Origin: Demequina pelophila
GTDB lineage: Bacteria > Actinomycetota > Actinomycetes > Actinomycetales > Demequinaceae
DNA length: 64,000 bases
NCBI RefSeq assembly: GCF_000971175.1
Contig: NZ_BBLY01000001.1
Coordinates: forward strand, 1-64,000
Reading direction: 5' to 3'
Below are positions 9,801 through 16,558 of the stretch, piece by piece. Below the pieces are notes generated by a model. It did not search any database and was not told the DNA's origin. It saw only the letters and a list, made by a program, of their open reading frames with translations. Made by a program: the position numbers and the translations under genes. How positions within the stretch are numbered: the stretch's first letter is position 1; the number at the start of each line of letters is the position of its first letter.

Positions 9801-10491
9801 CGATCGAGGTGACCTCGACGGGCTCGTCCGAGACGTTGCCCACCGACAGCCCGAGCAGCGGGCTCACGCGGTTGTGCGCCAGCGCGAAGTTCACGGCGTC
9901 CTGGTGGGCGAGCTGAACCTCGACGCCGAAGCCCTCGAGGGTCAGGGCCGCGGGGGTGAAGGCGCCCTGGTGCACGCCCGCGGGCTGGTGGCGCACCTGC
10001 ACGGCGGGGGTCGAGGGGTGGGCATCGGCGGACTGCGCAGGCGTGGGCTTTCCGGGCGCCGACGCCGTGGGCGGCACCTCGTCCAGCAACGAGGCGAGGC
10101 CGCGGATCGCGACCGCGGCTTCGACCGCGCCCGTCCCGTGTACCAGCAGCGCGGCCGTGTCGACGCCACGGCGGGCCGACTGCCGGTCGAGTGGCTCCCG
10201 GTGCGCCCACTTGTTGCCCAGCGTGCGCAACTCCGACGCCCAGGCGAACGCCTCGTCGGGCACCTTTCCGCGAAATACGACGCGGTTCTCGGTGAGCACG
10301 CGTAGTAGGAAGCGAGGGTCCTGGGGTGAGTGATGAACGGGCTTGCCCCGCTGCGCCTCGTCGCGCGCTTCAAGGAGTGCGACCCAGTCCTTGCCCGGCG
10401 CCGATGCGGCCATGACCTGCTCGACGAAGGCGCCGACGGGCTCGATGATCGCATCGAGCGTGCGTCCGACGATGTCGACGGGTGTGGTCAC
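3859..10491 (-). CDS. hhe: Hhe-type anti-phage protein: HEPN, DUF4011, SF1 helicase, Vsr-like nuclease, DUF3320
   Basis: This is a giant protein of about 2,210 residues. Order of parts: a Swt1-like HEPN domain (residues 1-150, with LRTLGNKWAH), a transglutaminase-like segment (about 380-480; GTCLDLA and GHAFAG), DUF4011 (about 580-830), a split superfamily 1 helicase with Walker A GPPGTGKSQT near 880, motif II VIFDEASQIR near 1540 and motif VI NVAITRARRE near 1780, a Vsr/MTES_1575-like nuclease near 1850-1930 (FTVDLAM, LDGPGWRARR), an Ala/Asp/Gly-rich linker and a C-terminal DUF3320 region. HEPN-helicase-Vsr fusions of this kind are known as Hhe and restrict phages. The start is GTG 10491 after GGGGG, with TTG 10503 as the alternative. 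All key helicase motifs are intact. Confidence 0.85.
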   Translation of the reverse strand: MTTPVDIVGRTLDAIIEPVGAFVEQVMAASAPGKDWVALLEARDEAQRGKPVHHSPQDPRFLLRVLTENRVVFRGKVPDEAFAWASELRTLGNKWAHREPLDRQSARRGVDTAALLVHGTGAVEAAVAIRGLASLLDEVPPTASAPGKPTPAQSADAHPSTPAVQVRHQPAGVHQGAFTPAALTLEGFGVEVQLAHQDAVNFALAHNRVSPLLGLSVGNVSDEPVEVTSIEIDLVAPVDDALADPVRLGQAMLEPGRGITAQRTQLAMRLKARGFAAVAEALPASSLSLTVHTSRGRLHGTAPVTVLAWNEWWAASVHDALAAFVRPGDPVIAHLAGEASDLLAERTQNPSFLGYQGGSTRAVEEARAVFHAMVARRIRYIDPPPSFEGTGQKIRDHSEVLEGRFGTCLDLATTYAAALEFIGLNPVLVLAKGHAFAGFLADEGQLDELALPVATHANTIANLVDSGSLIAVETTDTTASDTPRSFDTARARTREWTSRRFDDLRYLLDVRAAHRRIRPLPGASAPVEVRDLPETPAAPPRAPASVLRRPDEPERPQPTPGERAAETYPPRVDKWRNALLDLSFRNPLLNLRTRTSGLDLHIPSGSLPSFEDGIAAGAQYRLVPQDKIADVHRAQGARSARDVSAEELARILSDERAAYCSVTQDAYPTKLTNLQRRARTVEEETGANNLFLTLGSLNWTDGSRERVDAPLFLLPVRLVGSRTRGFSLQIEEGAYAVPNQCLLEKLRLTFNLTIPAYEEPQTDASGIDLPDALQQIRLALLDARLDFRVDEVARLAIIQFSTLQMWQDLSANWEAFAANPVVRHMIETPTDSFGDGVDEAAFDASLESEAFLPIPADGSQLEAIQWAAEGRSFVLEGPPGTGKSQTITNMIAHLLATGKRVLFIAEKQAALSVVKRRLESSGIGAFALDVHGRTQTPAEVRRQLREALNATAESNPAAWEALRSQYASLVSGLTQYPDALHAEGPAGDSAWTARQTILALGAFGEEARGPAADPAVAHDAEAAAAARAAAPTAAEALQILAENPARHRWALAGGGVDVRGNAEDLEACVHEVAAAAAALAADACADIVRQLRTSQEWGALVTWLDALARGPVPTPREARPLVTHEWSRLLGEAERALAAAHAHAGEPLAAFTPGVFGFDLEGPLAAAQEADGKLFKKRRRRAVVESLRAVLAEGAQPDLAGLTAMLRAALDAQSVARAAARQVLEVPGLGLPGDFNPLDPATASLPHDRARTLHAAATLAHAGDHVAQEAERFLAARTGMPAAPAPLATLPSLDGPGAAGSAAAPASAPAPTAAGGAVLARLAHAWDRLTTLVGADDAAIARWQGDRTLLAALEADLGDWKADAAGASFVRLTRWVSLMDACAGLRACHLGAFADAVLAGEVEAEELDRLARLAIARAALEERLDTTGLAGFDAARRASLAQRFLSSGEDVRKQLLAELPARIVAARSFEPGRFRGRVGELDREASRKRGGLTIRGMFEKYGSVIGEVTPCLLMSPHSVARFLPHGALDVDVVIFDEASQIRVADAVGAMGRGASVIVVGDSRQMPPTSFAQVNIDDPDAGFEPAADVLAPPDQESILSEAVEVRMPRLWLTWHYRSEDESLIAFSNERYYDGRLSSFPGPPGRRAGMGVSFRRVDGVFDRGRTRTNAIEADAIVADIRARLADDPDASIGVVTFNAQQADLLLTRLEECGDPRVAAALEREDEADALFVKNLENVQGDERDVVMFSLAFSVDPETGRLPLNFGPLNRAGGERRLNVAITRARREVVMFASFEPHDIDERRTSAAALLDLKDYLARAKEAGSDQARLGALGASDLHRDEVRDALRERGLEVREHVGLSSFTVDLAMRVDAGSPWVAVLLDGPGWRARRTVGDRDALPQAVLVGRMGWRRVERVYLPTWLHAREDVLARLVAAAQAAARDEDAREAEAAAEADADAAGPTSDAGAGDAGAGDAGAGESGAQSAEAAAGDAALDASADAPIRAHVAAPAPAAASAPPVHEDSPDAGFVPASDEPQPGLDVSILDELPSRSATARVREAAFAVVEIEGPVEEARLARIVANRCGLGTVRRTRIDAILAALPRERRERTPLGTFVWPEGVTPESYAGFRPTPDGVDRPLDEVSPHELANAMASVARSAHGIEAEELMRETARVFDFSRLTARVRGRLEGVLAWATAEGRLAVEEGLVIAEEAAR

Positions 10492-10529
10492 GTCTGCCCC
10501 CAAAGGTTGGCCGGCTCGCCCCTCGCTCG

Positions 10530-10567
10530 CCCTTGTCCGGCAGGGTAGTGGGGGTGCCTGACAAGGG
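10530..10567. promoter_or_regulatory. Inverted repeat between hhe and the GIY-YIG gene
   Basis: CCCTTGTC at 10530-10537 is mirrored by GACAAGGG at 10560-10567, and AGG/CCT pairs extend the arms inward with an offset. It sits in the middle of the 125-base divergent region and could bind a regulator of both nuclease genes. A -10-like TAGAGT (10605-10610) lies six bases before the GIY-YIG ATG. The evidence is symmetry and position only. Confidence 0.3.
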
Positions 10568-10616
10568 GCAAAGTGCCGACCTCGCGGGCCCGTCCAGGCC
10601 CAGTTAGAGTCCCGTC

Positions 10617-11477
10617 ATGAGCATGCGTGCAGGGGGTGTGGAGTCCCGCTGGCAGGGCGCGTTGACGCTTGGCGACATCCTTGGCGCGGCGGGCTTGGAC
10701 GAGGCGGACTCCGCCCTGGTGATTCGTCACACCTTCAAGGAGGAGGGGCTTCAGACGCCCAGTGACGCGACGCCCGAGGGCGTCCTCGAGTACACACGAC
10801 GACAGTGGGTTGCGACACTCAAGTTTCCGAAGGACCCGCCGCGATGGTGGCTCGTGTTCCTCGCAGACGGGCGACGCCGGTCCCGGTTCTACCGCGCGTA
10901 CGAGAACCGCGGTGAGACACACAGGGATCATGAGTATCGCTGGTTCGACCTCGGCGAGGCGGACCTGCTTGGCTCGCTCGCCGGGCGGCTCGTGATCGAC
11001 TGGTCGAAGGACACCATCAACTGGGCGAAGCGTGGATCGCGCGCTGAGGGCTTCCCCGTGATCGAGATCTCCGATCCGGAGACGGTGCCGTTCCCCGGTT
11101 TCGATCGGATCGAGCTCTCGTACGCCCGGTTGCGCGAGGTCATGGAGGACTCGCGATACGCGTCATGGCGCACCGCACTGGGGGCCGTCCAGGGGATCTA
11201 CCTCATCGCGGACCGTCGCACCGGCAGGCTCTACGTGGGCAAAGCGGAGGGAGCCGAGCGGCTCCTGGGGCGCTGGCGAACGTACGCGCAGACCGGTCAC
11301 GGCGGCAACGCCGCGCTGAGGGACGCGCTCGGGGTGGACCCGGAGCACGCGCAGCACTTCACCTGGAGCATCCTGCGCGTGTTCGGCACCAACACCACGC
11401 CGGACGAGGTCGACGCGGCGGAGTCGCACTTCAAGCGCACGCTCCTGTCCCGGGAGTTCGGCTACAACCGCAACTAG
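10617..11477 (+). CDS. GIY-YIG nuclease-domain protein with unassigned N-terminus
   Basis: The protein has 286 residues. The C-terminal 100 residues form a GIY-YIG fold: GIYLIADRRTGRLYVGKAEG (about 198-217), then LLGRWRTYAQTGHGGNAALR with the conserved Arg and a late Glu (DAAESHFKRTLL). The first 170 residues (for example WWLVFLADGRRRSRFYRAYE) match nothing I recognise and may sense or position the substrate. The ATG lies six bases after TAGAGT, so the transcript may be leaderless. It diverges from hhe, which makes a defence role plausible but unproven. GIY-YIG domains cut DNA by a single-metal mechanism. Confidence 0.75.
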   Translation: MSMRAGGVESRWQGALTLGDILGAAGLDEADSALVIRHTFKEEGLQTPSDATPEGVLEYTRRQWVATLKFPKDPPRWWLVFLADGRRRSRFYRAYENRGETHRDHEYRWFDLGEADLLGSLAGRLVIDWSKDTINWAKRGSRAEGFPVIEISDPETVPFPGFDRIELSYARLREVMEDSRYASWRTALGAVQGIYLIADRRTGRLYVGKAEGAERLLGRWRTYAQTGHGGNAALRDALGVDPEHAQHFTWSILRVFGTNTTPDEVDAAESHFKRTLLSREFGYNRN

Positions 11478-11504
11478 CGGCTGCGCCCGTGGCCACGTCC
11501 GCAC

Positions 11505-11567
11505 CCCCGGACCAAAGTCCCTTTCATCCCTTTCCTCGAGTCGTAGCGTCGAACGAGGAGGCGTGTC
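11505..11567 (+). promoter_or_regulatory. DosR-type promoter and leader of hyhB
   Basis: The palindrome GGACCAAAGTCC (11509-11520) matches the core of the DosR/DevR box (GGGACTTNNGNCCC family). A -10-like TAGCGT lies at 11544-11549, placing the box centre near -41.5 from the predicted start, the usual position for an activator touching the polymerase. GAGGAGG precedes the ATG. The 63 bases before the ATG match the leader of hyhG at about 53 positions without gaps. Confidence 0.65.
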
Positions 11568-12731
11568 ATGGACGACATCCGGGTGCTCGAACCGTCAGGC
11601 CTCGACGCCCTCATCGCGGAGCTCCGCAATCGGGGCTTCCGCGTCGTCGGGCCGACCGTCCGCGGAGACGCGATCGTCACGGCAGACCTCACCACCGCCG
11701 AAGACCTGCCGCGCGGCATCGGCGACGAACAGGAAGCCGGCAAGTACCGGCTGAGGCGCCGCGACGACGACGCCTACTTCGGCTTCGCCGACCCCGCCCA
11801 GTCGACCAAGCCGGTGTTCTTCCCTGCCGAGGAGGTCGTCTGGCGCGGTCGGCGCGAGACCGGCGAAGGCGAGGGCGACGCCGGCCACTTCACCGTCGAG
11901 CGCGACACCCCCGAGCAGCGGCCCGTCGCGCTCCTGGGCGTCCGCAGTTGCGACCTCCGCGCCGTCCAGATCCACGACAAGGTCCTCGCGAACCGCACGT
12001 TCCGCGACGCCCACTACGAGGCCCGCCGCGCTGGCACCTTCACCGTCGCCGTCGCCTGCGGCGAGCCCGCCGCCACCTGCTTCTGCACCTCGATGGGCAC
12101 CGGCCCGCGCCCGGCCACGACCAGCCCCGAGACCGGTGAGCCCGCCTACGACCTGCTGCTCACCGAGGTGCTCGAGCCCGAGCACCGCTTCATCATGGAG
12201 ATCGGCACGGAGCAGGGCAGAAGCGTCGCCGATGCGATCGCCGCCGCCCCCGGCGCCGCCGAGGACAAGCGCGCGGCCCTGGAGGTCACCGACGCGGCCG
12301 CCGCCCGCCAGACCCGGGCCATCGACACCGGCACCATCCACGACGTCCTCCGCGCATCGGCCGAGAGCCCCCGCTGGGACGACGTCGCCAGCCGCTGCCT
12401 CGCCTGCACCAACTGCACGCTCGTGTGCCCCACCTGCTTCTGCACCACCATCCAGGACACCAGCGACCTGGCCGGCGCCAGCGCCGAGCGCCACCGCGTG
12501 TGGGACTCGTGCTTCTCCGAGAACTTCAGTTACATCCACGGCGGCCCGCTCCGCGGCGACGTCAAGGCCCGCTACCGCCAATGGATCACCCACAAGCTGT
12601 CCAGCTGGCAGGACCAGTTCGGCATGCTCGGCTGCGTGGGCTGCGGGCGGTGCATCGCCTGGTGCCCTGTGGGCATCGACATCACCGAGGAGGCCGCGGC
12701 GCTGGGGAGGATGGCTGTCGCGAGCGCGTGA
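11568..12731 (+). CDS. hyhB: [NiFe] hydrogenase group 3b, iron-sulfur subunit HyhB
   Basis: The protein has 387 residues and is the electron-transfer subunit of a cytoplasmic group 3b hydrogenase. It has two ferredoxin-type cysteine sets: [16 protein letters not shown] near residues 283-298 and [16 protein letters not shown] near 358-373. The N-terminal region carries further cysteines ([22 protein letters not shown]) as in the HydB/sulfhydrogenase beta family. It is expected to pass electrons between the NAD(P)/FAD subunit and the small subunit. In most genomes it directly precedes the flavin subunit gene. Here hyhG begins 2.95 kb later, beyond four opposite-strand genes, and hyhB has its own DosR-type promoter. 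Confidence 0.88.
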   Translation: MDDIRVLEPSGLDALIAELRNRGFRVVGPTVRGDAIVTADLTTAEDLPRGIGDEQEAGKYRLRRRDDDAYFGFADPAQSTKPVFFPAEEVVWRGRRETGEGEGDAGHFTVERDTPEQRPVALLGVRSCDLRAVQIHDKVLANRTFRDAHYEARRAGTFTVAVACGEPAATCFCTSMGTGPRPATTSPETGEPAYDLLLTEVLEPEHRFIMEIGTEQGRSVADAIAAAPGAAEDKRAALEVTDAAAARQTRAIDTGTIHDVLRASAESPRWDDVASRCLACTNCTLVCPTCFCTTIQDTSDLAGASAERHRVWDSCFSENFSYIHGGPLRGDVKARYRQWITHKLSSWQDQFGMLGCVGCGRCIAWCPVGIDITEEAAALGRMAVASA

Positions 12732-12748
12732 GCGAGGCCCCCGATGCG

Positions 12749-13840
12749 CTAGTGCGACTGCAGCTCGGCGGCGCGGATGCGCGAGGACTCGTACAGCGGC
12801 ACGAACTCGGAGACAAAGAGGTCCCAGTTCTCGAGTAGTTCCTCGCACCCGACATTCGGGCGCTTGTACGACGGCTCGGTGCCGCGGATCCGGCTGAGCA
12901 GGTCGCGAAGGCGGCCCACCTCGTCGGCCAGGCCCAGGTCGCCCATGAATCCCACGTACATCTCGATCGCGTTGTTCGTGGGATACCAGGTGATGAGGTT
13001 CGCCGTCGGTGCTGTCACGTAGCGCCTCGACTTGGCGGCCTCCTGAATATCCCAGCCGCGTCGGCCTGCCAGCGCGTGGAGGAGGTCGCCCACCCTCTGC
13101 GTGGCTGGGCTGGAACGTCGTACGTGCTCGCTCAGCGGAAGGTCGTCCTTGCCCTTGACTGCGTCGGCTGCCGTGGTCTTGCCGATCACTGTCGGCGCGA
13201 TCACGTGCGCCGAGCCCGACGAGTGACGACGGATCGCGATGCCCAGGACCTCGGTGTCCTGCATCTGCTCGTTGAGGAACTCGATGATGCGGGCCAGTTC
13301 GCGGGGAATCTCATCCGCCACGAACAGTAGCCGGAGCCTGCCCGCCTTGAGATTGCGGTCGACTCTGCGCCAGAAGTCCTCGGCCACCGCTGCGGACTTC
13401 TCCGCCGGCACCTGCAGGAGTTCCGCAATGCGCCTCGCGGCGGCTTCCTCTCCATCGTGCTGCTCGGCAAGCCACCCGCGAAGTCGCGACACCGGCCAAT
13501 AGCGCACGCTGTTCGCCGCGTAGTCGAACATCTGGCCGACCACCTCGCGGCGGATCCTGGTGTCCGAGCTGCGCTTGACCTCCACGATCGTGGGAATGCC
13601 GTCCTGGTCGACAAACAGATGGTCGACGCAAAACCGGTCGGGCTCCCCATGCCCCGTCGCGAGCCCCGGCTCCCGGGCGATCGGCAGCCACCTCCGCGGG
13701 TCCTCCGGGTCGAGCAGGGCGCCCGGAATCAGGTCGGGGTATCGGGCGATCAGTGACTGAAGCTCGTCCTCGTTCACGTAGGCACCCGGGGACATCTCGC
13801 GCAGTTCGCCGTCATCGATCAGGAACATGCCTTCGGTCAT
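12749..13840 (-). CDS. PD-(D/E)XK nuclease-like protein
   Basis: The protein has 363 residues. The central region reads RFCVDHLFVDQDGIPTIVEVKRSS, with an Asp before a strand and an E-x-K ending (EVK) typical of a PD-(D/E)XK core, as in DUF91/NucS-like predicted nucleases. The N-terminus (EDELQSLIARYPDLIPGALL) fits such predicted endonucleases. The C-terminal 130 residues (ITWYPTNNAIEMYVGFMGDL) are unassigned. The ATG at 13840 is preferred to upstream in-frame starts because the protein-like sequence begins there. It is one of four opposite-strand genes between hyhB and hyhG. A restriction or repair role is inferred. Confidence 0.7.
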   Translation of the reverse strand: MTEGMFLIDDGELREMSPGAYVNEDELQSLIARYPDLIPGALLDPEDPRRWLPIAREPGLATGHGEPDRFCVDHLFVDQDGIPTIVEVKRSSDTRIRREVVGQMFDYAANSVRYWPVSRLRGWLAEQHDGEEAAARRIAELLQVPAEKSAAVAEDFWRRVDRNLKAGRLRLLFVADEIPRELARIIEFLNEQMQDTEVLGIAIRRHSSGSAHVIAPTVIGKTTAADAVKGKDDLPLSEHVRRSSPATQRVGDLLHALAGRRGWDIQEAAKSRRYVTAPTANLITWYPTNNAIEMYVGFMGDLGLADEVGRLRDLLSRIRGTEPSYKRPNVGCEELLENWDLFVSEFVPLYESSRIRAAELQSH

Positions 13841-13901
13841 CGTCGAACCCCCTCGCGGACACCGTAGTGGGTGCGGACGGGCTGCCGATACGTGGGCCTG
13901 C

Positions 13902-14654
13902 TCAGGGCTCAGAGGCGACCTTCGGGCGATCGTCCACGGCCGCCTGAAGCGGTCCGAGCGCCTTGCGAAGTGCCGTGATCTCCTCGCGGAGGAGTTCAAC
14001 CTGAGCGCGTGTCGCGGCCTGCTCCGCCTCGTTCTCGGCCGCGACGCGCTCGACCAGCCACGAAGCAATCGACGCAGTGACGACACCGAGCACCGCGATG
14101 CCGCCGATCATCAGGGCGATCGCTACCGCCTGTCCAGTACCGGTGACGGGCACGGAATCGCCGTAACCGACGGTCGTGATCGTGGCGATGGCCCACCACA
14201 GGCCATCGCCGAAGCCCGAGATGGTCGCGTCGTTCGCGCCGCGCTCGGCATCCGTCACGGCGAGAGCCGCGACGAAGACGAGAAGCACGGTGCCGCCGAC
14301 GACGTACGTCACCACCCGGCCGCGCAACGAGTTGGCGCCCGCCCGGGAGAGGATGGTGACGAGGGCGATGAGGCGGAGCAGGCGGAGGGGTCGGAGGACC
14401 GGAAGGACGATCGCGAGCAGGTCGACGACGTTCGAGCGAACGAACCGCCAGCGGTGCTCGGAAAGGAGGAGGCGAACCACGTAGTCGACGCCGAACCAGA
14501 CCCATGTAGCGGTGACGACCAGCTCGCATGCCTGGGCGGCAACCGGGTCGATCTGGGGCCACATGATTGGAATCGCGTAGGCCGCCAGGAACACGAGTGC
14601 GGCGCCCGCGAGCGGCCATTCCATGCGCCGCTCCCACGTCTGGAGTCTCGACAT
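13902..14654 (-). CDS. Voltage-gated-like potassium channel
   Basis: The protein has 250 residues. The pore loop carries the potassium filter TVGYGD (ATITTVGYGDSVPV, near residue 160) between two helices. Upstream lies an S1-S4-like region with an arginine-rich helix (LPVLRPLRLLRLIALV). A coiled coil follows the last helix (AAENEAEQAATRAQVELLRE), likely a tetramerisation element. The ATG follows GGGACAAT by six bases, so the message is probably leaderless. It lies inside the interrupted hydrogenase locus with no evident functional link to it. Confidence 0.88.
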   Translation of the reverse strand: MSRLQTWERRMEWPLAGAALVFLAAYAIPIMWPQIDPVAAQACELVVTATWVWFGVDYVVRLLLSEHRWRFVRSNVVDLLAIVLPVLRPLRLLRLIALVTILSRAGANSLRGRVVTYVVGGTVLLVFVAALAVTDAERGANDATISGFGDGLWWAIATITTVGYGDSVPVTGTGQAVAIALMIGGIAVLGVVTASIASWLVERVAAENEAEQAATRAQVELLREEITALRKALGPLQAAVDDRPKVASEP

Positions 14655-14660
14655 CGGGCG

Positions 14661-14668
14661 ATTGTCCC
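14661..14668 (-). promoter_or_regulatory. Leaderless -10 of the potassium channel gene
   Basis: On the minus strand GGGACAAT is followed by six bases and the ATG. The identical octamer occurs at the same distance from the GTG of the exonuclease gene at 35332, and seven bases before a GTG of jetA. Confidence 0.45.
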
Positions 14669-14717
14669 AGCGAGGGGTCGCGCACAGGCGGGACCTTGGC
14701 CGTCGACCGAGGTGCCG

Positions 14718-15227
14718 CTACCTCTCGACCGCGCGCCGCAGGTCCTTGACCAGCGCCACCAGGTGCATCGGATCCGACGGGCTGGATATGAAGCCCGGGA
14801 GGGCGCGCAGGTAGAAGGCGCGCGCCGCATCGTCCTCCGCGTGGACCAGCAGGCCGCGGTAGCCGATGCGCATCGACACCTCGACCGTGCGCAGCACCAC
14901 GTCCGCCAGCAGCGCGTGCCCGAGCCCCCGCCGCTCGTGGTCGATGTCGACCGCGAGGCGGGCGAGCAGGGCGAACGGCTGGGGATGCCGCCCGGCGCCG
15001 CGCGCGGCCCGCGCCGGGACGTCGGCGAATGCCACGCTCGCCATGGCCCAGGCGTAGTACGCGACCACCTCCGACGAACCCGCCGGGGTCACCACCATGG
15101 TGTGCGCCGTGCGCGCCGCATGGGCCTGGCGCGCGTGGTCGCGCAGCCACCCGGTCTGCTCCTCCGACCGCGACGTGAAGCCGTCGAGCACGTCGTCCGG
15201 GCGGAGCGTGCGAGGCCGGAGATACAC
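14718..15227 (-). CDS. GNAT acetyltransferase, probable TacT-like toxin
   Basis: The protein has 169 residues. The acetyl-CoA site region reads ARLAVDIDHERRGLGHALLA, matching the RxxGxG/A loop of GNAT enzymes, and the C-terminal FYLRALPGFISSP contains the late Tyr and the GF motif of TacT/AtaT toxins. Those toxins acetylate aminoacyl-tRNA and stop translation. The start is GTG 15227, five bases after the stop of a DUF1778 antitoxin gene, the canonical order of TacA-TacT. No signal or membrane segment is present. The assignment rests on fold motifs and gene pairing. Confidence 0.82.
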   Translation of the reverse strand: MYLRPRTLRPDDVLDGFTSRSEEQTGWLRDHARQAHAARTAHTMVVTPAGSSEVVAYYAWAMASVAFADVPARAARGAGRHPQPFALLARLAVDIDHERRGLGHALLADVVLRTVEVSMRIGYRGLLVHAEDDAARAFYLRALPGFISSPSDPMHLVALVKDLRRAVER

Positions 15228-15232
15228 GGCGG

Positions 15233-15514
15233 TCAGTCGACGAACGGTGAGGGGCGGTCCAGCAGCGCGCGCAACCCGGCAAGGTCGCGCGGCGGACGTG
15301 ACAACAGCTCCTCCCACGCCTCGGTCTCGACGGCGGACAGCGTGAACTGCGTGCGGTCGGCGAGCGCACGCTGCGCCGCGAGCCTGAGGTTGGTCGTGGC
15401 GAAGGTTGACAGGTCCGTGCCTGCGGCGGCCGCGGCGCGCGCGAAGAGCTCGCGGTCGACCGCGGACACCCGGAACTCGACGCGCTGGTCCTTCCGGGGT
15501 GCGGTGGCGGTCAT
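15233..15514 (-). CDS. DUF1778 ribbon-helix-helix antitoxin, TacA-like
   Basis: The protein has 93 residues. A ribbon-helix-helix N-terminus (KDQRVEFRVSAVDRELFARA, then GTDLSTFATTNLRLAA) is followed by a C-terminal neutralising tail (FTLSAVETEAWEELLSRPPR) typical of DUF1778. These proteins bind their own promoter and block the partner GNAT toxin. The gene precedes the toxin, and TGTACGG repeats sit just upstream. Confidence 0.85.
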   Translation of the reverse strand: MTATAPRKDQRVEFRVSAVDRELFARAAAAAGTDLSTFATTNLRLAAQRALADRTQFTLSAVETEAWEELLSRPPRDLAGLRALLDRPSPFVD

Positions 15515-15533
15515 GGTGACTCCTGGATCTCGC

Positions 15534-15551
15534 TGTACGGACAGTGTACGG
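15534..15551. promoter_or_regulatory. Direct-repeat operator of the TacAT-like pair
   Basis: TGTACGG occurs at 15534-15540 and 15545-15551, eleven bases apart, so both copies face the same side of the helix. On the minus strand this reads GTACACTGTCCGTAC and includes a -10-like TACACT about 30 bases before the antitoxin ATG. A ribbon-helix-helix antitoxin binding such repeats is the expected arrangement. Confidence 0.45.
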
Positions 15552-15618
15552 CGACCAGCGCAGGGCGAGGAGGGGCTGTGGAGGCACGCCGCGAGCGCGC
15601 GCCCGGATGCCCGACCGG

Positions 15619-15681
15619 CCCCGGACCAAGGTCCCTTTCGTCCGAATCCTCACGACGTAGCGTCGGACGAGGAGGCATGTC
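15619..15681 (+). promoter_or_regulatory. DosR-type promoter and leader of hyhGSL
   Basis: The palindrome GGACCAAGGTCC (15623-15634), the -10-like TAGCGT (15658-15663), the GAGGAGG site and the distance to the ATG all equal those upstream of hyhB. This suggests both halves of the hydrogenase locus answer to the same oxygen-sensing response regulator. No dosR or dosS gene is in the window. Confidence 0.65.
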
Positions 15682-16557
15682 ATGGGCGACATCCGAACAC
15701 TCGCGGGGACGTCCCCGGCGACCACAGCATCGGCCCTGGTTCCCGGCCCGGACCCCATGGTCCCGCGCCGCTACGTCATCACCCGCGTCCGCCAGGACAC
15801 CCGCGACACCTTCACGCTCCTGCTCGACCCCGCCGACGGCGCACCGCCGCTCGAGTTCGCGGCCGGCCAGTTCACCATGCTCCACGCGTTCGGCGTGGGG
15901 GAGGTGCCCATCAGCATCTCCGGCGCCCCGCTCGAGCACACCATCCGCAACGTCGGCGCCGTCACCCGCGCCCTGGTCGAGGCGGCGCCCGGCACGGAGA
16001 TCGGGGTGCGCGGCCCCTTCGGGACCACCTGGGCGGTGGACGATGCACGGGGCCACGACGTCGTCTTCGTCACCGGCGGCATCGGGCTGGCGCCGCTGCG
16101 GCCGGCGATCCTCGACGTCCTCGCCGAGCGCGACGCCTACGGCAAGGTGCTGCTGCTGTACGGCTCGCGAACGCCCGACGACATCCTCTACGGCGACCAG
16201 ATGCGCCGCTGGGCCGACCTCAACGGCGTCAACGTCCAGATGACCGTCGACAACGCCCCCTACGGCTACAAGGGCCGGGTGGGGTTCGTGACGGAGCTCA
16301 TCGCCAAGGCCGGCTTCGACCCGCGGAACGCCTGGGCGTTCGTGTGCGGGCCGGAGGTGATGATGCGGTCCGCCGCGCAGTCGCTGGTCGCCCGCGGGGT
16401 GCCCAAGGCGCGGGTGCGGCTCAGCATGGAGCGGTCCATGAAGTGCGGGATCGGGCTGTGCGGGCACTGCCAGCTGCGCGAGCTGTTCATCTGCGTGGAC
16501 GGGCCGGTGCTGCCGTGGGAGCGGCTCGAGCCGCTCATGAGCGTGAGGGAGCTGTGA
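15682..16557 (+). CDS. hyhG: [NiFe] hydrogenase group 3b, FAD/NAD(P)-binding subunit HyhG
   Basis: The protein has 291 residues. It is the diaphorase subunit that exchanges electrons with NAD(P)H. A ferredoxin-reductase-like FAD domain (residues 30-120) is followed by a nucleotide-binding domain ([17 protein letters not shown] near 130, [11 protein letters not shown] near 220) and a C-terminal [2Fe-2S] cysteine set ([13 protein letters not shown] ... FICVDGPV). The first eight residues (MGDIRTLA) echo those of HyhB (MDDIRVLE), so the duplicated leader runs into the coding sequence. It is followed one base later by the small-subunit gene. Confidence 0.9.
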   Translation: MGDIRTLAGTSPATTASALVPGPDPMVPRRYVITRVRQDTRDTFTLLLDPADGAPPLEFAAGQFTMLHAFGVGEVPISISGAPLEHTIRNVGAVTRALVEAAPGTEIGVRGPFGTTWAVDDARGHDVVFVTGGIGLAPLRPAILDVLAERDAYGKVLLLYGSRTPDDILYGDQMRRWADLNGVNVQMTVDNAPYGYKGRVGFVTELIAKAGFDPRNAWAFVCGPEVMMRSAAQSLVARGVPKARVRLSMERSMKCGIGLCGHCQLRELFICVDGPVLPWERLEPLMSVREL

Positions 16558-16558
16558 C

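Noticed and set aside
6325-10305. 1,326-codon open frame on the + strand opposite hhe
   Set aside because: It is the shadow of a G+C-rich gene: Arg/Ala/Gly/Val-rich without domain motifs, while the minus frame carries all helicase and nuclease motifs.
1-16000. Prophage or integrative element
   Set aside because: No integrase, structural phage gene or tRNA attachment site is visible, and defence genes alone do not show a mobile element.
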